Origin: Cristatella mucedo
Taxonomy: Eukaryota; Bryozoa; Phylactolaemata; Cristatellidae
Assembly (NCBI GenBank): GCA_009760855.2
Contig: WPIO01000054.1
Coordinates: forward strand, 1,157,001-1,221,000
Length of the DNA stretch: 64,000 nt
Reading direction: 5' to 3'
Positions 22,205-31,250 of this stretch are shown here, one piece after another. Made by a program: the position numbers and the translations under genes. The notes below the pieces were generated by a model. The model saw only the letters and a list, made by a program, of their open reading frames with translations, was not told the DNA's origin and did no database searches. How positions within the stretch are numbered: position 1 is the first letter of the stretch; each line of letters opens with the position of its first letter.

Positions 22205-22400
22205 GATAGGTGAGCCGTGATGGCACACTTGGTAAGGCGGTTGCTTTCACGACCTTGGCCCCGAGGTCGTGGGTTCGATTCCTGTGGTGGATGATCCTTT
22301 ATCGCCACCGCAAGCGGTGGTGATGGCCGTACAGGCTCTTCTGTCGCTATACAAAAACGAGGCTGTTCAATCAGCTAGGATTTATTTACTTATTTAGATA
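22205..22400 (+). mobile_element. SINE2, tRNA-derived
   Basis: Box A TGGCACACTTGGTAAGG (22221-22237) and box B GGTTCGATTCC (22272-22282) fit RNA polymerase III promoter consensus. Between them CACGACCT...AGGTCGTG makes an 8-bp stem with an 8-nt loop, like an extended anticodon arm. The tail CTCTTCTGTCGCTATACAAA is shared with 19375-19555. It is not a functional tRNA because no acceptor stem follows. Confidence 0.8.
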
Positions 22401-23170
22401 CAAAGGCGTGCCCAAGTGCTAGTCCCGCCTCCGTCATCGGCTGCTACGTCACTCACTATAGCCCAGTCTCTATCTGGGCACTCTACAACTCGAAGCAAAA
22501 GAACTGATGACCAATAGTTGAGCGTTAAGGCATTAAGCTTAGGCAAGCATGAAGGAGCAAAAAAAAGTGAGCCAACCGTGCCGCTGGTTAGTGCGACTCC
22601 TTATTATTAGAATGCACTGAATCGTGATTGGATAAGCATTCAAAGAACGAGAGCGCGAGAGCGGGAGCGAGCGGGACCGGCAGCGGGGGGGGGGCTGATC
22701 TTGAAGTCAAATGTTTCTTGATTTGGAGCCAGCTAATCTATTATAACGGAAGTGTTGTTGTAATGGTTCAGTTTGTGCCTGCGACGATGGACCAGATAAA
22801 GCTGCCACGCGTTGCACCAGTTGCAGACGATTAAGATCACTGGTCGACGGGTGTCCTGAATGAAGGAAATGAAATTAATCTAGTTCCGGTGTCATAAACT
22901 ATCGAACTAGTTTGGCTGTCGTACTTTTGTCTCGGCCTAAAATTGACAATTTCGCTCTGCTGAAAGTAGGCAGCCGCCGGCTGGACAGGTAGTCTGCTCA
23001 TTCAGTGGCATCAATCCGTTTGGCATCAATCGCCTTCAAAGATCTCTTGCGCACTTAACGGAAGCGATTCTACATGCGCCGACGGCGAAGCCTTAGAAGC
23101 TGGGGTTAAACTAGACTTTCCCGTACGACTTAGGTTGGGCTTACCGCCATCAAGCTACATGAAGTTATCC
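22401..23170. other. No recognised feature
   Basis: Mixed-composition sequence with a G run near 22686. No domain, repeat or RNA is recognised. Confidence 0.3.
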
Positions 23171-23179
23171 CTGTAGCTT

Positions 23180-23692
23180 GACCACGATTGGACCATCCAA
23201 GTACGCAACCTCGTAGCGCCTTGAAGGCGATTGGACCATCCAAGTATAGCAACCTTGCAGCGCCTTGAAGGCGATTGGACCATCAACACAACTATTTAGG
23301 ACAGCATTTCGTGGGTCCCTGTGATTCGTCCTTCACGTGCTTATGCGTACTGACGCTGTGCATGCTGTCACTAACCACATTTGCATGCTGACCCTGTGCA
23401 TTCCACCCCTAACCATATTATTCATTTTGTTTGTTTTTCAAGCATGATTTTACTTACCATTCAATTGCATTTCCCTTTGCAGCAAATGTAAAGCGCCTAG
23501 AAAGAGATTAAGTTCTCTGAGGGCGCTTTATCAAGTACATTATTATTATTATTATTCAAGTACGGCAACCTTGTAGTGCCTTGAAGGCAATTGGACCATC
23601 CAAGTACGGCAACCTTGTAGCGCCTTGAAGGCGATTGGACCATCCAAGTACGGCAACCTTGTAGCGCCTTGAAGGCGATTGGACCATCGAAG
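23180..23692 (+). repeat. 44-bp minisatellite, interrupted by a LINE
   Basis: The unit begins GATTGGACCATCCAAGTACG and ends TAGCGCCTTGAAGGC. About two copies lie before 23285 and three after 23559. The LINE-B fragment 23285-23559 splits one unit. Confidence 0.9.
23285..23559 (+). mobile_element. LINE family B, 3' fragment inserted in a minisatellite
   Basis: Starts at ACACAACTATTTAGGACAGC and runs through the 3' UTR, hairpin and (ATT)n. The broken minisatellite unit fixes both insertion ends; TCAA is present on each side. Confidence 0.9.
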
Positions 23693-23974
23693 AGTGAGTG
23701 CATTCGATAGCTTCGCTGCAAGGAAAGCAAGCGAGACGGATGGATGACAAAGCTGAGAATGATCAAAGAATAGCTGGACCGGAAGATTAGAGGTGTAGAA
23801 ATTAAGGCCAAGATTTCTTTGGCGACGATAGAGGCCAGAGGTAGAGTGTAGATACTCGAATGAGGAGGGCCAACCCCTCAAGGAGGTACACCTTGGCAGA
23901 CGGCCATTTGCGTCTACAGCTTGCATCTATGGACCTGTAATCGAGTACGACCTTGCAGTCTGAGATTGCCAACC

Positions 23975-24032
23975 ACCTGTAAAAGTGCCTAGAAAGAGAT
24001 TCGGTTCTCTGAGGGCGCTATGGAGCGACCAT
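23975..24032 (+). mobile_element. LINE-B/SINE1 hairpin tail remnant
   Basis: AAAGTGCCTAGAAAGAGATT, then TTCTCTGAGGGCGCT, without a clear (TTA)n end. Confidence 0.55.
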
Positions 24033-24039
24033 TGCAAAC

Positions 24040-25200
24040 CCGCAGCAGAGCAGCACCTGCGGAATGGTTAGCCAAAGATCGCGATTGGCACGCGCTAGCA
24101 AGATCCGATGCACAGATGCAATCGCTTAGCCGGGGAAAGGCCGGCCTTGTATGAGAATTCGCTTGCACGCGAATTGAAGATGGAAAACTAGACAAAAAAT
24201 CGCTCGGGTTCTCACGATCTAGTGCAGCTTTTTCTAACGAGCGAAGCCTCGTTGAAGCAGCTCTCGCGAGAGACTCGCAGGGTAACCAAGGTAACCGTAT
24301 TTGCTGCGACGACGCGTCGCAGCAAATACGGTTACCTTGGTTACCCTGTGCGTCGCAGCAGCTCCGCGAACCTCATAAAGAGGAGCAGGACTGCTGAGCC
24401 CGCAGAGTCCGTAGGACTGGCGAGATTCTCTTGATCTTGACACGAATCTAGCGACGCTCTCGCCGAGGCAGAAGGTGAAGGTGAAGCAGAAGGAAGGCGG
24501 AGCAGGACGCCGAGGGCTCGCAGTCGTCCGGCAGTCTGGAGAGCAATGGCGACGAAGGGACCAAGTCTCCGCCATCCTTTGCGTCTCACCTGCTCGCGGA
24601 GCTTGCGTCGAGAGAGAGCGGAGCGAACGCTGCGCTCGAGTCACGAGGTGTCGCTCGGCAGCTTGCTCTTTCCTGCGAGCGCGCGTGCGCAGCCACCGGT
24701 CGATGCCGGTCGCCAACTCTGCACAGAGTTCTTGTGACAGCTTGGCTCCGAGAGGAAGCGGAGCCCGCGAAGCACGGCCCCTCGTCGCACCGTGCTCCGC
24801 CTGCGAGAGGCCCGCTGGCTGGCGCCCTCTGGAGACGGACCTGTGGAGGTTTCTCGTCGAATGGGCGCCGGCCGCTGCGGACGCCGTCCGCTTCGCTTTC
24901 ATTGAAATGCCCGAGCTACCTGCCTGAAAAGCGATTGCATCTTTCCTGAGAGCAGACGTCGATTTTGCGACGCGAATAATTTAATACTGCAATCATTTTA
25001 ATAATGTATCTTAATAATATAACAATAATATAATAATAAAGAGAATAATCTTTTTAATAATGTAATAACATAAGCACCGGTAAAACTGGCTTTACAGCTC
25101 CTTTAAAGACAACAGTCGCGTCACGTTTGGAGACTGACTGGCGATTCGCTCAGGCAGCCTCGCTATCAAGAAACAGCTTAACAGCGTGTGAATTTCGCTT
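24040..25200. other. CpG-rich block with hairpin, no gene recognised
   Basis: GC-rich from about 24230 to 24950, with long open frames on both strands but no recognised domain; then AT-rich to 25080. It may be an unassigned promoter. Confidence 0.3.
24278..24348. repeat. Perfect hairpin, 34-bp arms, 3-nt loop
   Basis: The left arm (24278-24311) starts CAGGGTAACCAAGGTAACC and ends TGCTGCGACG. After ACG, the exact reverse complement runs 24315-24348. Each arm holds two copies of the palindromic heptamer GGTAACC. A palindrome CTCTCGCGAGAG lies just to the left (about 24260-24272). Confidence 0.95.
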
Positions 25201-25226
25201 GCTGAAGGCCTGCCAATCAAAAAAGC

Positions 25227-25565
25227 TCTCCTCCTCCTCCTCTTTCTCCTCCTCGTCCTCCTCCTCCTCCTCCTCCTTCTCCTCCTTCTCCTCCTCCTCT
25301 TCCTCCTCCTCGTCCTCCTCCTTCTCCTCGTCCTCCTCCTCCTCCTTCTCCTCCTTCTCCTCCTTCTCCTCCTCCTCCTCCTCCTCCTCCTCTTCCTCCC
25401 CTCCTCCTTCTCCTCCTCCTCCTCCTCCTCCTCCTCCTCCTCCTCCTCCTCCTCCTCCTCCTCCTCCTCCTTCTCCTCTTCCTCCTCCTCCTCCTCCTCC
25501 TCCTCCTCCTCCTCCTCCTCCTCCTCCTCCTCCCCCTCCTCCTCTTCCTCCTCCTCCTCCTCCTC

Positions 25566-25602
<37 letters not shown>

Positions 25603-26234
25603 TCCTCCTCCTCCTCCTCCTCCTCCTCCTCCTCCTCCTCCTCCTCCTCCTCCTCCTCCTCCTCCTCCTCCTCCTCCTCCTCCTCCTTCTCCTCCTCCTC
25701 CTCCTCCTCCTCCTCTCCTCCTCCTCCTCCTCCTCCTCCTCTCCCTCCTCCTCCTCCTCCTCCTCCTCCTCCTCCTCCTCCTCCTCCTCCTCCTCCTCCT
25801 CCTCCTCCTCCTCTTCCTCCCCCTCCTCCTCCTCCTCCTCCTCCTCCTCCTCCTCCTCCTCTTCCTCCTCCTCCTCCTCCTCCTCCTCCTCCTCCTCCTC
25901 CTCCTCCTCCTCCTCCTCCTCCTCCTCCTCCTCCTCCTCCTCATCCTCCTCCTCATCCTCTCCTCCACCACCTCCTCCTCCCCCTCCTCCACCTCCTCCT
26001 CCTCCACCTCCTCCTCCTCCTCCTCCTCCTCCTCCTCCTCCTCCTCCTCCTCCTCCTCCTCCTCCTCCTCCTCCTCCTCTTCCTCCTCCTCCTCCTCCTC
26101 TTCCTCCTCCTCCTCCTCCTCCTCCTCCTCCTCCTCCTCCTCCTCCTCCTCCTCTCCTCCTCCTCCTCCTCCTCCTCCTCCTCCTCCTCCTTCTCCTCCT
26201 CCTCCTCCTCCTCCTCCTCCTCTTCCTCCTCCGT
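25227..26234 (+). repeat. (TCC)n triplet tract, about 1 kb
   Basis: Almost pure TCC/CTC/CCT with scattered TTC, GTC and ATC interruptions and a C run near 25590. All six frames appear open as Ser, Pro, Leu, Glu, Gly or Arg homopolymers. These are not proteins. Confidence 0.98.
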
Positions 26235-26980
26235 GGGTTCTCGTCGCCGGTAGAGTCTGACCGTCTAAAATAAGACACCATACTACTTCCGCGGCGCGCG
26301 ACTCCTCAGTCTCTGCCATTTTGTCGGCGGCGACCTTGCTTCCGCCAATGCCCGTGCGCTCGTAGGAAGTATGGAGTATTCTGAACGGCGGTGCACTCCA
26401 CGCATAACCGGACAGATATTTCGGTAGAAGAGATTGTTATCTGCTGGCGTTAAGTGAGGCTGCAAATGGTTGGACGAGCAACGCCCACTTAGCCGTTGAG
26501 GCCTTTTGCAGTCGGTGACGGAATGGAGATACAACGACGTGACTACGTGACCCGACTCGGACTCAACTTCGTGGGTCTCCAGCTTGTGCCAAGGCCCGTG
26601 CATAAGGCAAATAAATGCATGGATAAACGTGTGCCACCGGCCGCCTCTACAACTTCTAGTGCTTGTGCACAAGAACGCCTAAAATCCGGAGAAAACCACG
26701 ATCCTCACAATATTAATTAATGATTGCGATTAATTAATAATACTATTAATTATTATTCTTTTTTATAATAATGTGCATATAATTATAATTATATAATTGT
26801 AATTATATATAATTATATTATATACATTATATTATATATATATATTATATATAATTATAACTATACTGCATCGTAGCGTGAAATGAGAATCTTTAACAAG
26901 CACGTCATATCCCAATGTGCAGCAGGTAATATAGGCTACCTCTCATTGAATCTTGATTAGCTGTCACCGCAAGCTGCCAC
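26235..26980. other. No gene recognised; AT-rich at 26710-26875
   Basis: 26240-26700 has no recognised exon. 26710-26875 is TTAATTAA- and TATATA-rich. Confidence 0.35.
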
Positions 26981-26984
26981 ATTT

Positions 26985-28130
26985 CTTTGCGAAAGTACCC
27001 TATCAAATATTGGCAAGCTCTAGGCTTTCACTTCTATGTGGATGACACTCATGTGTACCTTTGCTTTGACCCCTCCAAGCCTTCGAGCCACTCGTATTCT
27101 CTCAGCTCCCTTATTGCATGTATTGATGACATCCGCACATGGATGTCGGAAAATTTTTCTTAAATTAAATGATGATAAAACTAACTTACTAGTTATGGGC
27201 AAACCAAGTGCGATTCTGAAATTGGAAAGGCTGACGCTCAAAATTGGCTCTGCAGGCATATCTCCTGCTTAATCTGCACGAAATCTAGTTGTCATGTTTT
27301 AGAGTGACCTTTCGACAACCACATCAGCTTCACAATCAAGTCTGTCTACTTTCAGCTACATAACGTCACTAAAATTCGGGCTTGTTTAGATAAGGATACC
27401 ACATCTAAGTTGGTCTGTGCATTTGTGACATCCTATCTTGACTTCTGTAATTCACTGTTTTCTGGCCGACCGACATTTTCAATCAGGCGCTTACAGCTGG
27501 TGCAAAACTCTGCAACTAAACTTGTCTGCCGTGAGCGTCGCAGTTGCCACATCACACCACTTCATGCCGACCTGCACTGGCTACCAGTCAAGTAACGGAT
27601 CGACTTCAAGGTTTTGTCGCTCACGCTTAGGTCCCTTCATTCGTTGGCTTCCAGCCTATCTCTCAGATCTACTCCCCCACCAGGCCAAGCATCGTAACAC
27701 CCACTTTTTGGAATCTAACTGTTTACTAATACCTCGTACAAACCTCAAATCCTTTAGAGACAGTGCATTTAGTTCATTTGCTCCAAAAGCCTGTAACTCA
27801 CACCTGACTTGCGTCACGACATCCCCTGACTTAACCACATTTAAAAAGAACTTAAAAATGTACCTATTTAGGACAGCATTTAGTGGGTCCTGTGATTGGT
27901 CCTTTATGTGCTTATGCGTGCTGACGTTGTTGCGTGCTGCCACTAACCACATTTGCATGCTGACCCTGTGCACGTCACCCCTAACTATGTAATTCAAGTT
28001 GTTTATCAAGCACGATACCACTCACCATTCAATCGTGTTTCCTTTGCACCAAATGTCAAATGTCAAGCGCCTAGAAAGAGGTTGAGTTCTCCGGGGGTGC
28101 TTCATCAAGTGTATTATTATTATTATTATT
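26985..28130 (+). mobile_element. LINE family B, longest copy, degenerate RT
   Basis: Begins near the catalytic box: HFYVDDTHVYLCFDPSKP, with YVDD in place of the usual YADD. It continues with KLNDDKTNLLVMGKPSAI, LTLKIGSAGISPA, LDFCNSLFSGRP-like text, LVCRERRSCHITPL and LHWLPVK. The 3' UTR, hairpin (about 28060-28105) and (TTA)n follow. Stops and frameshifts break it in several places. Confidence 0.9.
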
Positions 28131-28139
28131 AGCTGATAA

Positions 28140-29125
28140 ATTCCGGTCTTTAAACTGCCGACAGCGTTGGGAGCAAGGCGTGGTCGTCCTCCAGAGCTAC
28201 GTCGAGTCCAGAATTCCATCGCACGGTTGTGGTATCTTCAAACTCATCTCGAAAAAATGTTTAAGAACTAGTTACTTAAAAAAATGTAATGTATTTAAAT
28301 AGCTCTCCAAGATAATGACTGTCCACTTTCCAGGTGCTATACGCACGCCTCTGGGCTTCAGCCCATGACCTTGGTCATTAAAAGCGAGCTCCTTACCCTT
28401 AGGCCAAACCCAGTGGTAGCCGCTGGGCTACCTTGGTTTCGTAATGTTCGGCTTTTCGGGCCCATTTTTCCTGGCCTTCAGCACGAATACAGGCCAGCCC
28501 GCACTGCCACCGACACGGAGTCGGTAGAAAAGCACGGTCACCATCTCGATCCAGAACGGCCGTCGCCGGCGCCGCCATCTTCTTCCTCCTCGTCCTTTCC
28601 TTCCTCCTCCCGGGACTCTCTCAGATGCTGAGAATAGCTAGCGAGCTGAACTTGTAAATCGACTCTCGATTGGCTTCTGAGTGACAATCGGCCACACTTA
28701 TGGACCACTAGAAAATTGTTGCGCGAGTGCGTTGCCATGCAGCTGAGCCGCTGCTGGTTTCTGTTGCATTCGACCGCACCGAGGCTCAACGAGTTAGAAT
28801 TCAAACCGAGGCTCAACGAGTTTCCTATCTATTGAGCCTTAAGACGCGCGCGTACCAAGTCCGCCAGCGTCTCCTCGCGACCACCAAGAGGGAACTTGCC
28901 TCTGGGTACGTACTGAAACTCCGCACTCGTGACCGAGTGCGATCAAGCGATACCCTTCTGTACAGTAACCGAGTGCATTTGCCTTTGTAATTCCTGTGTG
29001 CTTTCAGCTCTTACCGGGAGTCCTACTAATCGGCTGCAGCGATTTCTGCTCACGAGAATTGAGACGATGCGATTAACGCGACGTACTTCCGGCTGTAACT
29101 CGGCGAAGCCACTTAGAGAGTCGGT
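28140..29125. other. No recognised feature
   Basis: Mixed sequence. A duplicated phrase GAGGCTCAACGAG occurs at about 28780 and 28808. No domain recognised. Confidence 0.3.
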
Positions 29126-29127
29126 GC

Positions 29128-29290
29128 TCCGCAGGAGAGTTTTTTATTGCCCGCTCGAAGCCCAAACACCTTTCTGTGCGCGTTTGGTAGCAAACGTATT
29201 TAATCTCTTGCCTCACCCTCACTTCCTGAAGGAAGGAAGTCAAACAGTCTAACCGATATTGCAGCGTAGCTCGTTTACGGTCACTATGTA
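29128..29290 (-). mobile_element. Diverged LINE family A 3' end
   Basis: The text GGAGAGTTTTTTATTGCCCG, then GTAGCAAACG and CGCCTCA-like words, follows the order of the minus-strand family A end at 41800-41940 (GAGAGTTTTGTATAGCGCAC). Heavily diverged. Confidence 0.35.
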
Positions 29291-29906
29291 ACAAGAGTCG
29301 CCATTATAATAACCTTGTGTAGCCGTCTGAGAACCCCGTTTTTAGATGCTCGATATCAGTTGAATGACAGACCTTGACGCACAAATGTTCTTTCCTATGT
29401 AGGTAGGTGTGTGTTTTATAGCCGACCTGGTTTACCCAAGGGGTTGCGGTGCTCTACATCGACAACTAAGGTCAAGGTCATCATTTTTCCCGCCGAGGTA
29501 TCGGGCTCCGGCAAATCATTGTACGCGAAGCGCCGGGACAGAGATTCGGCGCTCTTCTTCTTACGGCGCTATGCAAAGGAATCGTATTATTATAATTCTA
29601 TTGTATTGCTCGTAGGCATTACTGCATCGTGGCACTTTTGTGTCTATGCTAAGGAGGCAACTGCAGCCTAACTAGCGGGCATCATCGCAGCGCTAGTATC
29701 GGTGGCTAGAATTTTAGAGCAAGCCTGCTCGAGGAACTGGCTCACAGGAGATTGTAAAGTGGCACTAGCTATCGACGTAGCCCTCTGAGACGGCTATAAA
29801 TGTACGTGCAAACGGCCCCCCTTTGTCTAGGGAACGCTCAAAGTATTGGCTACGGCATTGGTTCAGCCTTAGGCAATTCTAATTCAGTCATTTTTCCCAA
29901 TCTGTA

Positions 29907-29910
<4 letters not shown>

Positions 29911-30001
<91 letters not shown>
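29911..30001 (+). repeat. (CT)n microsatellite, pure
   Basis: About 91 bp of uninterrupted CT. Confidence 0.98.
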
Positions 30002-30002
<1 letters not shown>

Positions 30003-30039
30003 ATATCGTCGCTCCAAATGTAATTTTGGCTTTTATTTC

Positions 30040-30545
30040 AAATCAGGTGACCTCCTTATTTCCTTAACTGCCTGCACCGATTCCATATACGTTTGGATGA
30101 CTATTAACGCCCTGGAGCTTAACGACGATAAGCTTAACGATGATTAGACTAACTTAATAATTATGGGAAAATTTAGCGTCCACCAAACGTAGTAAGACCA
30201 AAACCTCTCCAGATTATCCCTGAAAAGGCACGCTAGTGACTCTGCTCATAATCTAGGCGTACTAGTTCATAACAAAATTTCAGGAGATGGTCGTATTTCT
30301 TCTGCCGTCAAGTCGGCCAGCTTTCGGTTGAGTAACGCTGTCGAACTCACGCATTACTGACAGCGAGTCTAGACTGTCTGTGTTCTCTTCATTCAGTACT
30401 CCCGTCCGGTGCCCTTAATTGTCTGCAACTGATGCACAGTTTCTCGTCTGACCAGTTGTCAGAGCTGCCACAGAACTCCACATTATTCTAAGCTTCACTT
30501 GCTCCTTAGCTATAAATGAATCAATTTCAAGAGCCTCTAGTATTG
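30040..30545 (+). mobile_element. Decayed LINE reverse-transcriptase fragment
   Basis: Fragments correspond to the segment after the catalytic box: CTTAACGACGATAAGCTTAA (LNDDK), ATAATTATGGGAAAAT (IIMGK) and CATAATCTAGGCGTACTAGT (HNLGVLV, matching ARNLGVVF of family A). Heavily broken. It directly precedes SINE1. Confidence 0.6.
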
Positions 30546-30547
30546 CC

Positions 30548-30695
30548 TGGCTGGTTTGGTCCAGCGGTTAAAGTGCTTTTCTCGACCAAGGTCTGGCTGA
30601 GGTCGCGGGCTTGAGCCCCGAGGCATATGTAAAGTGCCTGAACAGCGATTAAGTTCTCTCGGGGCGCTTTGCAAATGAATTATATTTATTTTTTT
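30548..30695 (+). mobile_element. SINE1
   Basis: GGTTTGGTCCAGCGGTTAAA (box A region), a CGACC...GGTCG stem, box-B-like GGGCTTGAGCCCC, then AAAGTGCCTGAACAGCGATT and TTCTCTCGGGGCGCTTTGC with a GAATTATATTTATTT end. Confidence 0.8.
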
Positions 30696-31159
30696 TATTT
30701 ATGTATGCATTAAAGTTAATGTCACTCATTTGCACAATTCTGTCAATGCGACCTATTCATCCATCCGCTGTGATGTCATCGCACACTCGACACTCTTAGA
30801 ATCTAGTCATCTCTAGCCATCCCTCGCAATGAACAGAAATCTTTTGATGATCGAACCTTCAGGTCATATGCAACGAAAGTCTTGAACTTCATGCTTCGTG
30901 CTTGTCACGTGCCTGCAATGACCTTGCAATGACCTTTCGGTCTGAGCTCGCGGTTCGTCTGTTCCTGCCAGACGTTCCGTTGAACTGTGAACCTTTGTTG
31001 GTCCAGTTTGATTCGCTTGCATAATTCAGTACAAGATAGAAATTCTCCTGCCTGTGAGCGTATTCTGGTTTGCTTTGCTGTGTGCACAGGCCTAACCATT
31101 ATCCTTGCTAGCTTTAGCACGCTTGCTACTGTGCATGTGTCTATCCCTTAGGTACCGAT

Positions 31160-31250
31160 TCTCGTAGCAGCGAGTATTGAAACACCTTGATGGAGATTAA
31201 GTTCTCTGGTGGCGCTATACAGGATACTTGTTATTCTTGTTGTTATTAAT
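31160..31250 (+). mobile_element. LINE-B/SINE1 tail remnant
   Basis: CACCTTGATGGAGATTAAGT, then TCTCTGGTGGCGCTATACAG and an ATTATT-like end. Only the tail remains. Confidence 0.5.

Noticed and set aside
22205-22285. A functional tRNA gene
   Set aside because: Boxes A and B fit, but there is no acceptor stem and the sequence is repeated at 19375 with a common non-tRNA tail, so it is a SINE.
24278-24348. RFX X-box site within the hairpin
   Set aside because: The GGTAACC heptamers are in direct order within each arm and do not form the GTTNCC..GGNAAC inverted layout expected.
25127-26319. Very long open frames on both strands (Ser/Pro/Leu and Glu/Gly/Arg homopolymers)
   Set aside because: Caused by the (TCC)n tract; every frame is open because no stop codon fits the repeat.
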